A DNA stretch of 64,000 bases from JABDMH01 sp965223105 (GCA_965223105.1 OZ244987.1:4650001-4714000); one strand, 5' to 3'. Numbered from the stretch's first letter, positions 28,305 to 37,428 are shown. Notes: generated by a model from the letters alone, not told the origin. Numbers and translations: made by a program.

Positions 28305-28560
28305 TCCGAGTAAGTTCAACCATAGTAAATTTGAGCTCTACACTATTTAAAATAGGTCGAGCTATGATTTTGGACATGCCTATAAATTTATTCCCAGGAA
28401 AAAACTGTAATAAAATATCCACTACAAGTGAAAATAATTTTGGATTTATCACTAAAAATCACTGCTATGAAAATTCATCAAAAAGGCCTTTATAGATCGT
28501 TCATGAAGTAGCACCCAGACAATATCTGCTTGCTGTTGATATTGATGCCAAGGATAGGTA
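28305..28560. other. Cassette gap, first half
   Basis: Between the fourth and fifth cassette genes. The only coding-like trace is MKIHQKGLYRSFMK from ATG 28467 to TAG, 14 codons, whose leader resembles that of the fifth gene. I see no other gene. Confidence 0.3.
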
Positions 28561-28668
28561 ATCACCAGATCATTTAATAGGTGATGACCCAGCAGTGGGT
28601 TTACATCACTCACTATAGGGTGACACCCATGTTGGTGTCCAATAGACTATTGCCTGACTCACATCAGG
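28561..28668 (+). other. Cluster of four short hairpins before GHKL gene
   Basis: Four perfect stems lie in 108 bases: ATCACC (28561-28566)/GGTGAT (28580-28585); ACCCA (28587-28591)/TGGGT (28596-28600) with loop GCAG; GACACC (28622-28627)/GGTGTC (28634-28639) with loop CATGTT; and CCTGA (28653-28657)/TCAGG (28664-28668). The cluster ends about 100 bases before the fifth cassette gene. It may be a structured leader, a small RNA or a set of protein sites. No T-run marks a terminator. Confidence 0.4.
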
Positions 28669-28772
28669 GACAAGGGCTGACACAACTAGGATTTAGTAAA
28701 TCTTAAATACACTGCCGTAAAATAAATACCCAAAAATTCACTCAACATCTGTCATCGTTAAATGCTTGTGCT

Positions 28773-30671
28773 ATGAAAAAGAAATTATTTAAAGAAATCC
28801 AGATCATTGAACAAATCCAACAAACTGTCCAAGAAGGCATCAAATCTCACGACGGCCAACTGAAAAGAAATATGACTACACAGTTTGCCGATCCCTATGA
28901 GTTCATCCGTGAATATGTGGTCAATGCCTACGATGCCAATGCTGCAATATGTAATATATTTGTTAATGAAACTAATGAAGAAGTCACCATTGAGATCGCA
29001 GACAATGGTCATGGAATGGACCGAAAGGGCATCATCTCTTTCTTCACCTTGTTTGACTCCCATAAACCCACCGGCACCGACAGAGCAGTTGGCCAATTTG
29101 GGGTCGGTAAATTAAGCGTAGCTGCCGTCTCTGGTCAAAAAACATTGGAGGTAATGACTTCGACAGGTCGTGAGTGCTGGATTGCAAAAGCTAAATTGCT
29201 GCTATCCGATGATCCGATCGAGCTCCTGAGGGTAACTCCCGTGCCTGAAAGAGGCACTCGCTTTACCATTGTTTTTTCTAAAAAAGAAAGCCTGGAACAA
29301 TTAATAAACAGGCTGGAAAGAATTCTGATCCGGTATCTGAGCCATCTTCCGATCAATATCCGGATACACCATCCAGCCATGGATGATACGGGAGGTCACC
29401 GAATCATTCCTATAGTACGTGAAAAATGGCTGCCTAAACGCAAATACGCCAGACAATATCATCTGAAAGTAGACGGTGCGTCATACGATATCGTACTGGA
29501 AATGACCAACTCAGCCATCCATCAGGTTTTTCAGAAAAGGGTTTTCATTTCACAGGATTACAACCTGCTTTGCTTTGATCAGGATTCGACATTTCAGCTA
29601 CCGCATATCCGCATAAAGTTGGACAGCGCATCATTTAAGTTGCCTTTTGGTCGACACCGTTTGGCCGAGGATACTTGTCTGAGGCCGGTAGCCAAAGAAA
29701 TTCGCGAAAATATTCTGCCCAGGTTTTTCGATTATTTGCTGGAGCAATCTCGAGCATTGGATCCTGAACGATCCAATTTCCGGCGTCTCTGGGTCCAGGA
29801 AATTGCTGCTGAGCTGGTCATCCACCTGCCTGGTCTCCAAAACGCCTGGAGCAACACACCGATTTTCAAGCTATTTCCCAATCGATATCTTTCTTTGGCT
29901 GAACTTGAAGAGGAAGTCACCAATAAGGGCAAACTTTATATTGCCAGGGAAGAAGACAGCGGAGTGGACTACACCCAATTTGATGCACCGGTATTGTCTT
30001 CCCGCCAATTGGGCAATCTCCTCCAATATGTACGCAAACATTTCAGTGCCGAAATCATCAATTTGACAGACAATGACATTGCCATCGAGGCACCCGCTAA
30101 ATTGGCGTTGACCAAAACAAAAGAGCAGCGATATTTTGAAAGCCACATTGGATTTGACGACAGTTTGAATTGGCTGAACCGGCCTGCTAATCCTGCAGAT
30201 CAACGCTTCATCGACTGGATGCCTTTCGGCCCTGAAATCGAGGAGGATCTTGAATCCTACGATGTACCTGAAATCGAAGTGACTAAAAATGCCTTTACGA
30301 GAATCAATTGGCGTGCCAACCATCTGGTTGGCAAGGATGGTACCACTCCCTGTACCACCCGTAAATTTATCACTATTGACGATGATGTTGTGCTGAATTT
30401 ATTTCATCCTGACATTGAGAAGCTCGTTCAACTTTCAAAGATCTCTCCCAAGCTGGCCGGACATTGGGCCATGGCACTTTGCCTGGTGGAAAACAATCAA
30501 ATTCTACCACACCTGAGTGCCAGCGCACGTGAAAATCTGATGATGGTCGATGCCTTGGCCAAGATCAATGACGAAGTAGAATCTGCGCAAAACCTAGATC
30601 AATCTCAGAGGGATCGCCTGAGAAAGGATTTTCGAGACCTGCTTGGCAATTTTAACATTAACCTCAATTGA
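28773..30671 (+). CDS. Hsp90/GHKL-type ATPase, cassette subunit 1
   Basis: A 632-residue protein with an N-terminal Bergerat ATP-binding fold of the Hsp90/MutL/paraMORC kind. N-box: EFIREYVVNAYDAN (Glu47 as general base, Asn51 for Mg). G1: IADNGHGMD (Asp77, Gly79, Gly81). G2: GQFGVGK (107-113). The next region (about 200-330) resembles the S5-type middle domain that follows the ATPase in these families, with the conserved-looking PFGRHRLAED. The C-terminal 300 residues are not recognised; they include FHPDIEKLVQLSKISP and WAMALCLVENNQILPHLS. No histidine-kinase dimer domain is present, so this is not a sensor kinase. It starts the second half of the cassette. Confidence 0.8.
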   Translation: MKKKLFKEIQIIEQIQQTVQEGIKSHDGQLKRNMTTQFADPYEFIREYVVNAYDANAAICNIFVNETNEEVTIEIADNGHGMDRKGIISFFTLFDSHKPTGTDRAVGQFGVGKLSVAAVSGQKTLEVMTSTGRECWIAKAKLLLSDDPIELLRVTPVPERGTRFTIVFSKKESLEQLINRLERILIRYLSHLPINIRIHHPAMDDTGGHRIIPIVREKWLPKRKYARQYHLKVDGASYDIVLEMTNSAIHQVFQKRVFISQDYNLLCFDQDSTFQLPHIRIKLDSASFKLPFGRHRLAEDTCLRPVAKEIRENILPRFFDYLLEQSRALDPERSNFRRLWVQEIAAELVIHLPGLQNAWSNTPIFKLFPNRYLSLAELEEEVTNKGKLYIAREEDSGVDYTQFDAPVLSSRQLGNLLQYVRKHFSAEIINLTDNDIAIEAPAKLALTKTKEQRYFESHIGFDDSLNWLNRPANPADQRFIDWMPFGPEIEEDLESYDVPEIEVTKNAFTRINWRANHLVGKDGTTPCTTRKFITIDDDVVLNLFHPDIEKLVQLSKISPKLAGHWAMALCLVENNQILPHLSASARENLMMVDALAKINDEVESAQNLDQSQRDRLRKDFRDLLGNFNINLN

Positions 30672-30715
30672 TAGTATTTCCAAATAATATTTTTTGTGTA
30701 CTAAAAACATCGATC

Positions 30716-32626
30716 ATGAAAAACAATATCACCCAAATTATGGAGTCCATCCGATTACCAAAAGGTATTGAAGTTAATATTACTAAAGCCTGGCTAAAAC
30801 TCACAACCAGTCAGTTTGGTGGAAACCCGGAAAGAGGTTTTTGCGAACTCATCCAAAATGCCATTGACAGCTATCCAGGTGATGTGCCCATCGAAGATCG
30901 CCAGGGTAGCATTGAGGCAGATGGTTACAACATTTCCATTGAAGATTACGGTGAGGGGATGGACCTGGCCCGGATTGAGCTTCTCATCACCCTCGGTGGC
31001 ACCGACAAAAACCTTGACCCTTCCAAAATTGGGCAATTTGGTATGGGGTTTTTCAGTATGTTCAACCCAGCCCTTAAGACCCAACGCGTCGAAGTCAAAA
31101 CCATAAGCGATGGCGTACCCGTCTCCATTGACTTCATTGTAGATGATCCGAAGCTACCTCCCAGCATTGAGGCTCGCTTATTAGAAGAACAGCCCAGATA
31201 TTCCACCCGCATTGAAGTTACCTTTGGCGACATGAACAGCACTTATGCTTGTTTGCATTATGCTGAAAAATCATTGGATTACTACCCTTGTCAAATGACC
31301 ATCAATGGTCGGTTATATCGCTCCGTTTGGCAGGGTGCCAAGGACACCGGAGTGAAGATCTATCGCGACGGATCCAAGACCGGATTTCTGAAGCGTGATC
31401 CCTACTACTACTGTACCACCCTACTCTGTAAATACGAGTTCCTCGGAAAAAGTAATGTCTGTCATTTTATCAAAGGTGGTCGAAACCTTCACCGCGACCT
31501 CCGGGATTTTTACGACCGGGATACGCCCTATTTGCCCGGCTACAGTGCAACCATCAATACCAATGAGTTAAGAGTGACCATCAGTCGAGACAATTATTAT
31601 CTCGATTACCAATTTGATCGTGTGGTCTCTTTTCTTAATGCCATGTACCTGCCAGCCTTGGCTGAAGAGATACCTTACATCGACACTGAAGTACTCTTGG
31701 CCAACCAGTTCATATTTAGAAATGCTGTTTCTCAATACTTAAAAGAAAGATCTTTCGCCGCATCGATATCTGAATCACTTAAATCTGTAATCACCTCGCT
31801 GGCAGAGGCAAAGGTGTACCGCCTCAAAGATCATCCCGGACAGTTTTCTTTGCTGGAGATCTACGATAAAAAAAACAGTGACCTTCCTCTCTTCTACTCC
31901 TCCCGTCAGTTTAACGAAGACTGGCTGGGAGGGCAGTTCAAGCACGATTTCATCGTACTTCCTGAAGAGTGTTATGCCTACAATGGTGCCCCAAATTTCT
32001 ATCAGACACTGTTTTCTCGTTGCTTTGGAGAATCGATCGATTTGGATACTGTGCAACAGGACCCTCAGGTGATCAAGAAATTGGTCGAAGGCAACATCAT
32101 ACAAAGAAGCCAATTGGCGATTACCTGTACCTTTGTAGGAATGACCAATCTTGATGAGGTGCAGAGCAACCTCCTGCTGCAGATCAATACGCTACTCGAA
32201 ACTGCAGCGATTAGAGAAACGATATCTGAAAACCTGAGACTACCCATCCGCAGTATTCATGCGATGTTCTTTACTTTAAGAAATGATGAGATGTACCTTG
32301 CCACCGGACTTTTTCACGAAGACGGTTTTCCCGTCTCCGAAGATTTCATCACGAATTTTGAGCTGGAGGAGACGGAAGAAGACACACCCAATGGCATGCC
32401 TAGGGATCTAATTCTGGGCCTGTCAATCGATCATCCGTTGATGAAATACATTGTCGCATCCAATAATAAATTCAAGGCACACTACGCTTTGACCTATATC
32501 GCAGGTGAGCTAACCCGCTGCCAAAAAATGCTGGTACCTTACTCCCCTTTTTACCACCTAACCAAGGAAGGTTTAGCAGCAGATGTAAGACGCGTGCTGA
32601 TTGATCAATTGATCAAAGCAGCTTAA
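30716..32626 (+). CDS. Hsp90/GHKL-type ATPase, cassette subunit 2
   Basis: A 636-residue protein with a second, distinct Bergerat fold. N-box: RGFCELIQNAIDSY (Glu44, Asn48, Asp51). G1: IEDYGEGMD (Asp77, Gly79, Gly81). G2: IGQFGMGFFSMFN (105-117), close to the Hsp90 GxxGxG lid. Downstream parts are not recognised apart from an alpha/beta middle region (RVEVKTISDGVPVSIDFIVD; NELRVTISRDNYYLDYQFD). It differs clearly from the preceding GHKL protein, so the pair may form a hetero-dimer. I chose ATG 30716, 44 bases after the previous stop; a TTG at 30668 would add 16 residues and overlap that stop. It is the last gene of the cassette. Confidence 0.8.
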   Translation: MKNNITQIMESIRLPKGIEVNITKAWLKLTTSQFGGNPERGFCELIQNAIDSYPGDVPIEDRQGSIEADGYNISIEDYGEGMDLARIELLITLGGTDKNLDPSKIGQFGMGFFSMFNPALKTQRVEVKTISDGVPVSIDFIVDDPKLPPSIEARLLEEQPRYSTRIEVTFGDMNSTYACLHYAEKSLDYYPCQMTINGRLYRSVWQGAKDTGVKIYRDGSKTGFLKRDPYYYCTTLLCKYEFLGKSNVCHFIKGGRNLHRDLRDFYDRDTPYLPGYSATINTNELRVTISRDNYYLDYQFDRVVSFLNAMYLPALAEEIPYIDTEVLLANQFIFRNAVSQYLKERSFAASISESLKSVITSLAEAKVYRLKDHPGQFSLLEIYDKKNSDLPLFYSSRQFNEDWLGGQFKHDFIVLPEECYAYNGAPNFYQTLFSRCFGESIDLDTVQQDPQVIKKLVEGNIIQRSQLAITCTFVGMTNLDEVQSNLLLQINTLLETAAIRETISENLRLPIRSIHAMFFTLRNDEMYLATGLFHEDGFPVSEDFITNFELEETEEDTPNGMPRDLILGLSIDHPLMKYIVASNNKFKAHYALTYIAGELTRCQKMLVPYSPFYHLTKEGLAADVRRVLIDQLIKAA

Positions 32627-32781
32627 CCCTGCTCTTGTCCACCTCTTGGGTAGGCGGGGGAACGCTTGGATAGAAGATTTAGGTTGCTGTTTGGAGCGGA
32701 GCTCCTGTGCTGATTCATCTCAGGGTGTTTTCCAGATCTGTAAACATTAATCTACTAAAGCAAGCACCTAGGGCCAGGCGC

Positions 32782-33987
32782 CTAAAAATATCGTACGAGT
32801 CGAAATTGGAGAAAACTGTCTCGCCGGAAAAAGTGCAAGAATTCAGTATTGTCAATTTTGCCAAAAAGACGTCCTTCCAATTCTACCTTCCACTGCTGCC
32901 CAACGCGCCTCGATGCTTCCAGGCTGAGTATTCTCGAGGAATGCTCCAGGTCGAACACTGCACCTGCCAACATCTGTGTATTGTGTACGTCATTAAATCC
33001 AAGCCTCGTCCCAACAAACAAGTCATTGTCCATAGCGCTGAGCGCCCATTCATCGCGGCTATCATAGAGGTACTCTCCGAGCAAGCCAAGGTCCAGTCCT
33101 GAGCCCGCTACATTGCTGAAGGTGTACTCCAATCCAGCCGCAAGCGCAAAAGTATTTTGCAGATCACTTTGACGGTAAATGCTCTCTAGCTTATATATAG
33201 CAGGCCCCGCAATATATTGCAAGGCCAGGCCAGTCTGATTAATCTTTGGATAAATACCCTGGAAAGAAGAACTTCCTTCTACTACAACAAAAATAGGCTC
33301 TCGTCCAACACCGTAAAAATGAGATAAGTCAAGATCAAAACTACCAAGAGAATGTGCCCACCGAAAAGCAAAACTTGGATGCCACTCTTCAAGATCCGCC
33401 TCAAATAGAACATCCGACTTCTCCAACGGAAATAGTGTCTGAAACCTTCCCTCCGGTCCCGAAAATTGCCGTTTCCGAAAATAAGGCATTGCAAAAAAGT
33501 CAAATGTGCCAATTTTGGTTAGCCGCGAATAATGTAGCATCGGTTGACCCAACTTTTGTTCACCATCGAAACTTTCAATGAAATCCGTTTGATTTATGAT
33601 GTCTACTAAATGTATCGCTTCAGTTACTCCCCAAAATACTTTTTTAAATCCGAGACTTAATTCCCATTGATCCTGTACCCTCATCCAATACAGCTCCTGA
33701 ATATCCCAGTGACTCCGCCTGGTGTTCCCTTGCTCCCAGCGGGCAAAACCGGAAAATTGGAACAATTGACTTCCCTGATCCCATTCGATTGTGAACTCAG
33801 GGTTAATGGCCAGCGAAGGATAATACTCTTTTTGCAAGGGTATGATACCCGTGTTGGGAAATATCCGTTGATCCAAAAATATTTCTAAGAAAAAATCAGA
33901 AAATAACTTTTCTTCCGTTGGTTGGCTATATACAAAGGTGTACGAAAAAAATAAAAAAATACCCAGATGCCATAATTCCCGTTTCAT
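32782..33987 (-). CDS. Outer-membrane beta-barrel protein of the RND operon
   Basis: A 401-residue exported protein with signal peptide (LWHLGIFLFFSYTFVYSQ) and repeated amphipathic strands ending in an aromatic C-terminus (FLQFRLVRYF), as in outer-membrane barrels. Alternating patterns such as FQFSGFARWEQGN, WELSLGFKKVFWGV and YKLESIYRQSD are barrel strands. It lies downstream of the RND transporter and LolA-like genes on the same strand; similar three-gene sets in other Gram-negatives pair an RND exporter with a lipid-carrier-like periplasmic protein and a barrel. It is thus probably the outer-membrane exit or receiver for a hydrophobic compound (inference). Confidence 0.75.
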   Translation of the reverse strand: MKRELWHLGIFLFFSYTFVYSQPTEEKLFSDFFLEIFLDQRIFPNTGIIPLQKEYYPSLAINPEFTIEWDQGSQLFQFSGFARWEQGNTRRSHWDIQELYWMRVQDQWELSLGFKKVFWGVTEAIHLVDIINQTDFIESFDGEQKLGQPMLHYSRLTKIGTFDFFAMPYFRKRQFSGPEGRFQTLFPLEKSDVLFEADLEEWHPSFAFRWAHSLGSFDLDLSHFYGVGREPIFVVVEGSSSFQGIYPKINQTGLALQYIAGPAIYKLESIYRQSDLQNTFALAAGLEYTFSNVAGSGLDLGLLGEYLYDSRDEWALSAMDNDLFVGTRLGFNDVHNTQMLAGAVFDLEHSSRILSLEASRRVGQQWKVELEGRLFGKIDNTEFLHFFRRDSFLQFRLVRYF

Positions 33988-34006
33988 TGCATTTTATTTT
34001 GTAATG

Positions 34007-34034
34007 AAAAAATAGGAGGAGGAGTAAATCCTCC
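34007..34034 (-). terminator. Weak hairpin between LolA-like and barrel genes
   Basis: Read on the minus strand, GGAGGA (34034-34029) pairs with TCCTCC (34023-34018) around a five-base loop, and a run of six Ts follows after five bases (34012-34007). It could partly terminate transcription, giving less barrel mRNA than transporter mRNA. Confidence 0.4.
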
Positions 34035-34093
34035 CCGACTACTTCCATGATCCTTGTCATCGCGATGGCAGTGATTCTGCAGGAGCCGACCAC

Positions 34094-34879
34094 TTAAGCC
34101 CTCTTCAAACTATTCAATGAGAAATCATGCTCAGTCAATCCCATCTTAAACTGATAGTCCTCGAAGATGAGTTCGGTCTCCTTGTTGGTCTGGTGATTGA
34201 TCATCAACATCTTTCCTGCTCGCCAATACTTATCTTCGTATTGTCGATACTGAGTATAAAAAAGCGACTTAAGACGTGCATCCTTCCGATCGTAAAATTC
34301 TACTTTCTCTATCCTGAATCCCTTATCAGGATTGTACCAGACTAGCTGCCGCGCATATCCCGATTTAGGATCAACAGGAAAACGCTCTACCATGATTGTT
34401 GACTTATCATCAAGGTCATCTTCACCAATGTAATTATAGGTGTACTTCTCAATTTCCTGTGAGGAGAGATCTTCATAGGCAAACTCACTTCCCATAAAAG
34501 GTCCGGATTTGTTGTCTGATGAAATTCTCTTTACACGCTTGATCGATGGGAGGTAGAGCCATTGATCATCGGGTCCTTGCTTGTGTGTATAGGTAAGTGT
34601 TGCCGTACCCTTTACATCACCAGGACTATTAAAAATTATTAAGGATTTATCTCCATCCGCTGATTGTTCCAATATCTGGTTGGTCATACTTCGGATACTC
34701 TCCTGACCTCGCTTATTGCGAAGAATCATGGTGAGATTCACCTGCGTATCTTCAAAACCCTGATCTGCAAAATCGGCTAAGGTGGCAATTTCCAATCCCT
34801 TTTCTGCCGAATCAAACGGATTCATAAATGACATACTGGAAATGAATGCAATGACGAAAATGAACTTTATTTGTTTCAT
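34094..34879 (-). CDS. LolA-like outer-membrane lipoprotein-sorting protein
   Basis: A 261-residue exported protein with a signal peptide (IKFIFVIAFISSMSFMNP) and the single-domain fold of the LolA_like family. Typical elements are the early DQGFEDTQVNLTMILRNKRG, WLYLPSIKRVKRISSDNKSG, FAYEDLSSQEIEKYTYNYIG, and KMLMINHQTNKETELIFEDY. Members bind lipids or hydrophobic compounds in the periplasm and co-occur with MMPL/RND exporters, as here (39 bases after the RND gene). It is not the housekeeping LolA. Confidence 0.85.
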   Translation of the reverse strand: MKQIKFIFVIAFISSMSFMNPFDSAEKGLEIATLADFADQGFEDTQVNLTMILRNKRGQESIRSMTNQILEQSADGDKSLIIFNSPGDVKGTATLTYTHKQGPDDQWLYLPSIKRVKRISSDNKSGPFMGSEFAYEDLSSQEIEKYTYNYIGEDDLDDKSTIMVERFPVDPKSGYARQLVWYNPDKGFRIEKVEFYDRKDARLKSLFYTQYRQYEDKYWRAGKMLMINHQTNKETELIFEDYQFKMGLTEHDFSLNSLKRA

Positions 34880-34918
34880 GACTAATTATTTTTAAAAGTG
34901 ATTAAAATGCGGTTTCGA

Positions 34919-37297
34919 TTACGTACTGTGACTGTTTGCGGGGATTGGATATTGTTGCTTGCGCTCTTTTACAACCTTCTGGTCTACCATAATCAAGAGT
35001 CCGGGCAAAAGCAGGAAATCAATCAAAAGCGCCAGGGTGATGATAATCAGAGTGATCTTGGCCATGGCTGAATTCATGAGAAAGCTTGACTGCGACAGTA
35101 CAGCAAAGCCAGCTATTAATACCAATGTGGTGATGACCAGTGCTCTTCCTACCGTAGTAAAAGCATACTTGACAGCTGCCTCAGGCGCCATACCAAACTG
35201 TCTCTTAGCTCGCAGGTACTTGGATATAAAATGTACGGTGTCGTCTACGATGATACCCATCGTCATACCAAACACGACCGCCATGCCAACATTAATGACA
35301 CCGCTCATCACAGCCCAGATGCCAAATCCGACGGCGATCGGTGCAATATTAGGGATCAGGCTGAGCACTCCGAAATTCACACTCTTCAAGGCAAAGATCA
35401 AGAGGAATGATATGAGGAATAGGGCCAGCAATGAGCCTTTTACCATACTGAGAATCTGACGCTTGGACAGATGAGAAAACATGAGACTGGTGCTGGTAGC
35501 ATGCGTCATCATGTACTCAGGTGCATTTTGAGCCAGCCATTCTTCAGCCTTCCGGCTGAAGGCAATCATATCTTTACTGGATAGATTTTGCACAGTGGCG
35601 GTCAAGCGTGTTTCAGACTTGTCAACATTGATCTGATTATTCAAATCAAGACCAAAAGGAAGTGACATTTCGTACAGCAATAAATATTGGGCTGCCTCAT
35701 CTCTCGATTGAGGCATCTTGTAATGACTGATGCTGTCTCCGTGCATAGATTTATTGACCCGGCGCGCTACCTCAGCGTAGGAATTCACATGTACTACTTC
35801 ATCCTGACGGCTCAGCCATTTTTCAAATTGATCTAAATATTTTAAATATTCCGGATTATTAATACCCCCACTTTCACCTGCTCCTAAGGAAAATTCAACA
35901 TTGTAAATCCCCGTCAAATTCTCAGCAGTGTAATCCGTGCTCGTACGAAAGCTGATTCTATCGTCAAAGTACTTGACAAATTCATCATTGAGATCATTGC
36001 GAACAATGAAGCTGGCAGTGACCAGGATAAGAATTGAAGTGAGCCACATGAGGGAGCGGTTGTGAGCGACGATGAAGTCGGCGAGCCTATCCATTAATGA
36101 AAATTTGCTGCTTGCATCACCAGTCTTAGATGCCTTCACGGCTACTGGGAGCAGCGATACCAATGCCGGTAAAGTGGTGACGGAGAATAAGAAAGCGGCT
36201 CCCATTCCTACCGATGTGATATTGCCCAGGTCGTGAAAGGGAGGTACGTCGCTAAAATTCATGGACAAAAAACCAATGATGGTGGTAACACTCGTCACGA
36301 AGACAGGCATTAAATTCTGCCGGATGCTATCCACAATAGCACGTTGCTTATCCAGACCCTTCTGAAGGTTTTGGATGAAGGTCACCAGCACATGTATACT
36401 GTCAGCAATAGCCAGTGTAAGAATGATGGTAGGAGCTGCTGCCGAAGGTGGGGTCAGCTTAATGCCCATCCAACCGGCGAAGCCCATAGCCGAGACGATG
36501 GAAAAAATAATGACAATGAGCGCTGAAAAGGTACTGGATATGCTGCGGGTGGCCAGCAAGATTACCAATACAATGATGAAAAACATCAAGGGAAACAGGG
36601 TGGACATATCGCCCTCAGAGGCCTCGAAAAAAGCGCCACTCAACATGACCATTCCAGAGATATAGGTCTCTAAATGGGGGTGCTGTTGCTCAAAATCCTC
36701 AATCATCTCACGAGTAAACTGGATGACTTCACCTGCCTCGGTGTGTGCCTCGCCAGGAAATTTCACGGTGACATTGACGGCTGCCACCGTTCCATCTTTG
36801 TTGATTAGTCTGTTGCGGAGCAGTGGTTCGCTACGGGCTACCTCCCCGATCTTTTCCAGATCACTGGCAGTCAGTTGACCTGGCTCCTCCACCAGATCGC
36901 TGACAAAGAGATCATCGTCCACTGCCCGGGTATACTGGAAATTCGTCACTGCATCGACCCGGCTAGAATATGGTGTTTTCCAGGCCGTCTCGACCAAGTT
37001 CTGGATGGCAGTTAAGTTTTCCCGGGTAAAGATGGTACCATCCTTAGGGGCCAATACGATAAAGACATTGTCATCTTGGGTGTACTTTTCCTGTAAGGCA
37101 TTAAATGCCTGTAGCTGTGGATTGGCTTTACTAAAGAAGGCTCGGTAGTCAGTATCAAATACAATGTACTGGCTACCATAACCTAAACCTAAGACAAGGA
37201 ACACTGATGAGAGCAATACCCACCATCGGTAACGCAGTACGGCCTTACCCCAGCGCGTTGCCAGTCCTTCACGATTTTTACCAATTCGTTGATTCAT
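34919..37297 (-). CDS. RND/MMPL-family exporter
   Basis: A 792-residue inner-membrane exporter with 12 predicted helices in the pattern 1+5+1+5 and two large periplasmic loops. The duplicated sterol-sensing-like helices are clear: LTLAIADSIHVLVTFIQNL in the first half and FGMTMGIIVDDTVHFISKYL in the second, with Asp residues expected for proton use. Length fits the hopanoid/MMPL-type branch rather than tripartite AcrB (about 1040). It leads the operon exporter / LolA-like / barrel and is divergent from marR. The most likely cargo is a lipid or hydrophobic compound. Confidence 0.88.
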   Translation of the reverse strand: MNQRIGKNREGLATRWGKAVLRYRWWVLLSSVFLVLGLGYGSQYIVFDTDYRAFFSKANPQLQAFNALQEKYTQDDNVFIVLAPKDGTIFTRENLTAIQNLVETAWKTPYSSRVDAVTNFQYTRAVDDDLFVSDLVEEPGQLTASDLEKIGEVARSEPLLRNRLINKDGTVAAVNVTVKFPGEAHTEAGEVIQFTREMIEDFEQQHPHLETYISGMVMLSGAFFEASEGDMSTLFPLMFFIIVLVILLATRSISSTFSALIVIIFSIVSAMGFAGWMGIKLTPPSAAAPTIILTLAIADSIHVLVTFIQNLQKGLDKQRAIVDSIRQNLMPVFVTSVTTIIGFLSMNFSDVPPFHDLGNITSVGMGAAFLFSVTTLPALVSLLPVAVKASKTGDASSKFSLMDRLADFIVAHNRSLMWLTSILILVTASFIVRNDLNDEFVKYFDDRISFRTSTDYTAENLTGIYNVEFSLGAGESGGINNPEYLKYLDQFEKWLSRQDEVVHVNSYAEVARRVNKSMHGDSISHYKMPQSRDEAAQYLLLYEMSLPFGLDLNNQINVDKSETRLTATVQNLSSKDMIAFSRKAEEWLAQNAPEYMMTHATSTSLMFSHLSKRQILSMVKGSLLALFLISFLLIFALKSVNFGVLSLIPNIAPIAVGFGIWAVMSGVINVGMAVVFGMTMGIIVDDTVHFISKYLRAKRQFGMAPEAAVKYAFTTVGRALVITTLVLIAGFAVLSQSSFLMNSAMAKITLIIITLALLIDFLLLPGLLIMVDQKVVKERKQQYPIPANSHST

Positions 37298-37351
37298 GAT
37301 TCGAAAATTCTACTTTAAGTATATTTCTATAATCATATATTTCATATATCG

Positions 37352-37375
37352 AACTATTTCAAATGTAAAATAGTT
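37352..37375. promoter_or_regulatory. Candidate MarR operator
   Basis: A perfect inverted repeat, AACTATTT (37352-37359) and AAATAGTT (37368-37375), with an 8-base spacer. The size is usual for a MarR site and it lies between the divergent exporter operon and marR. A second half-site, CAATAGTT, begins at 37388, exactly 20 bases on, and AATAGCCTATT occurs at 37435-37445, so several sites may exist. Confidence 0.6.
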
Positions 37376-37391
37376 AATTCAAAAAAGCAAT
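37360..37391 (-). promoter_or_regulatory. Exporter promoter, -7 box inside operator
   Basis: On the minus strand, ATTG (37391-37388), 20 bases, and TACATTTG (37367-37360) match the Bacteroidota -33 / TAnnTTTG pattern. The -7 box is exactly the spacer of the operator palindrome, so repressor binding would cover it. Predicted leader to the exporter ATG is about 55 bases. Confidence 0.6.
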
Positions 37392-37393
37392 AG

Positions 37394-37428
37394 TTTGTTT
37401 AAGAAATATTTCATTTTTCGTAATTTTG
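37394..37428 (+). promoter_or_regulatory. Candidate marR promoter
   Basis: TTTG at 37394-37397 and TAATTTTG at 37421-37428, 23 bases apart (slightly long). It would start transcription about 80 bases before marR. Its upstream element adjoins that of the exporter promoter, so one regulator could control both directions. Confidence 0.45.

Noticed and set aside
28773..32626. Reading the two GHKL proteins as histidine kinases
   Set aside because: Neither has a dimerisation/phospho-acceptor His domain; their motifs and length fit the Hsp90/MORC-like branch.
32707..33102. Plus-strand 131-codon frame
   Set aside because: It overlaps the outer-membrane barrel gene on the other strand, which has a signal peptide and barrel pattern.
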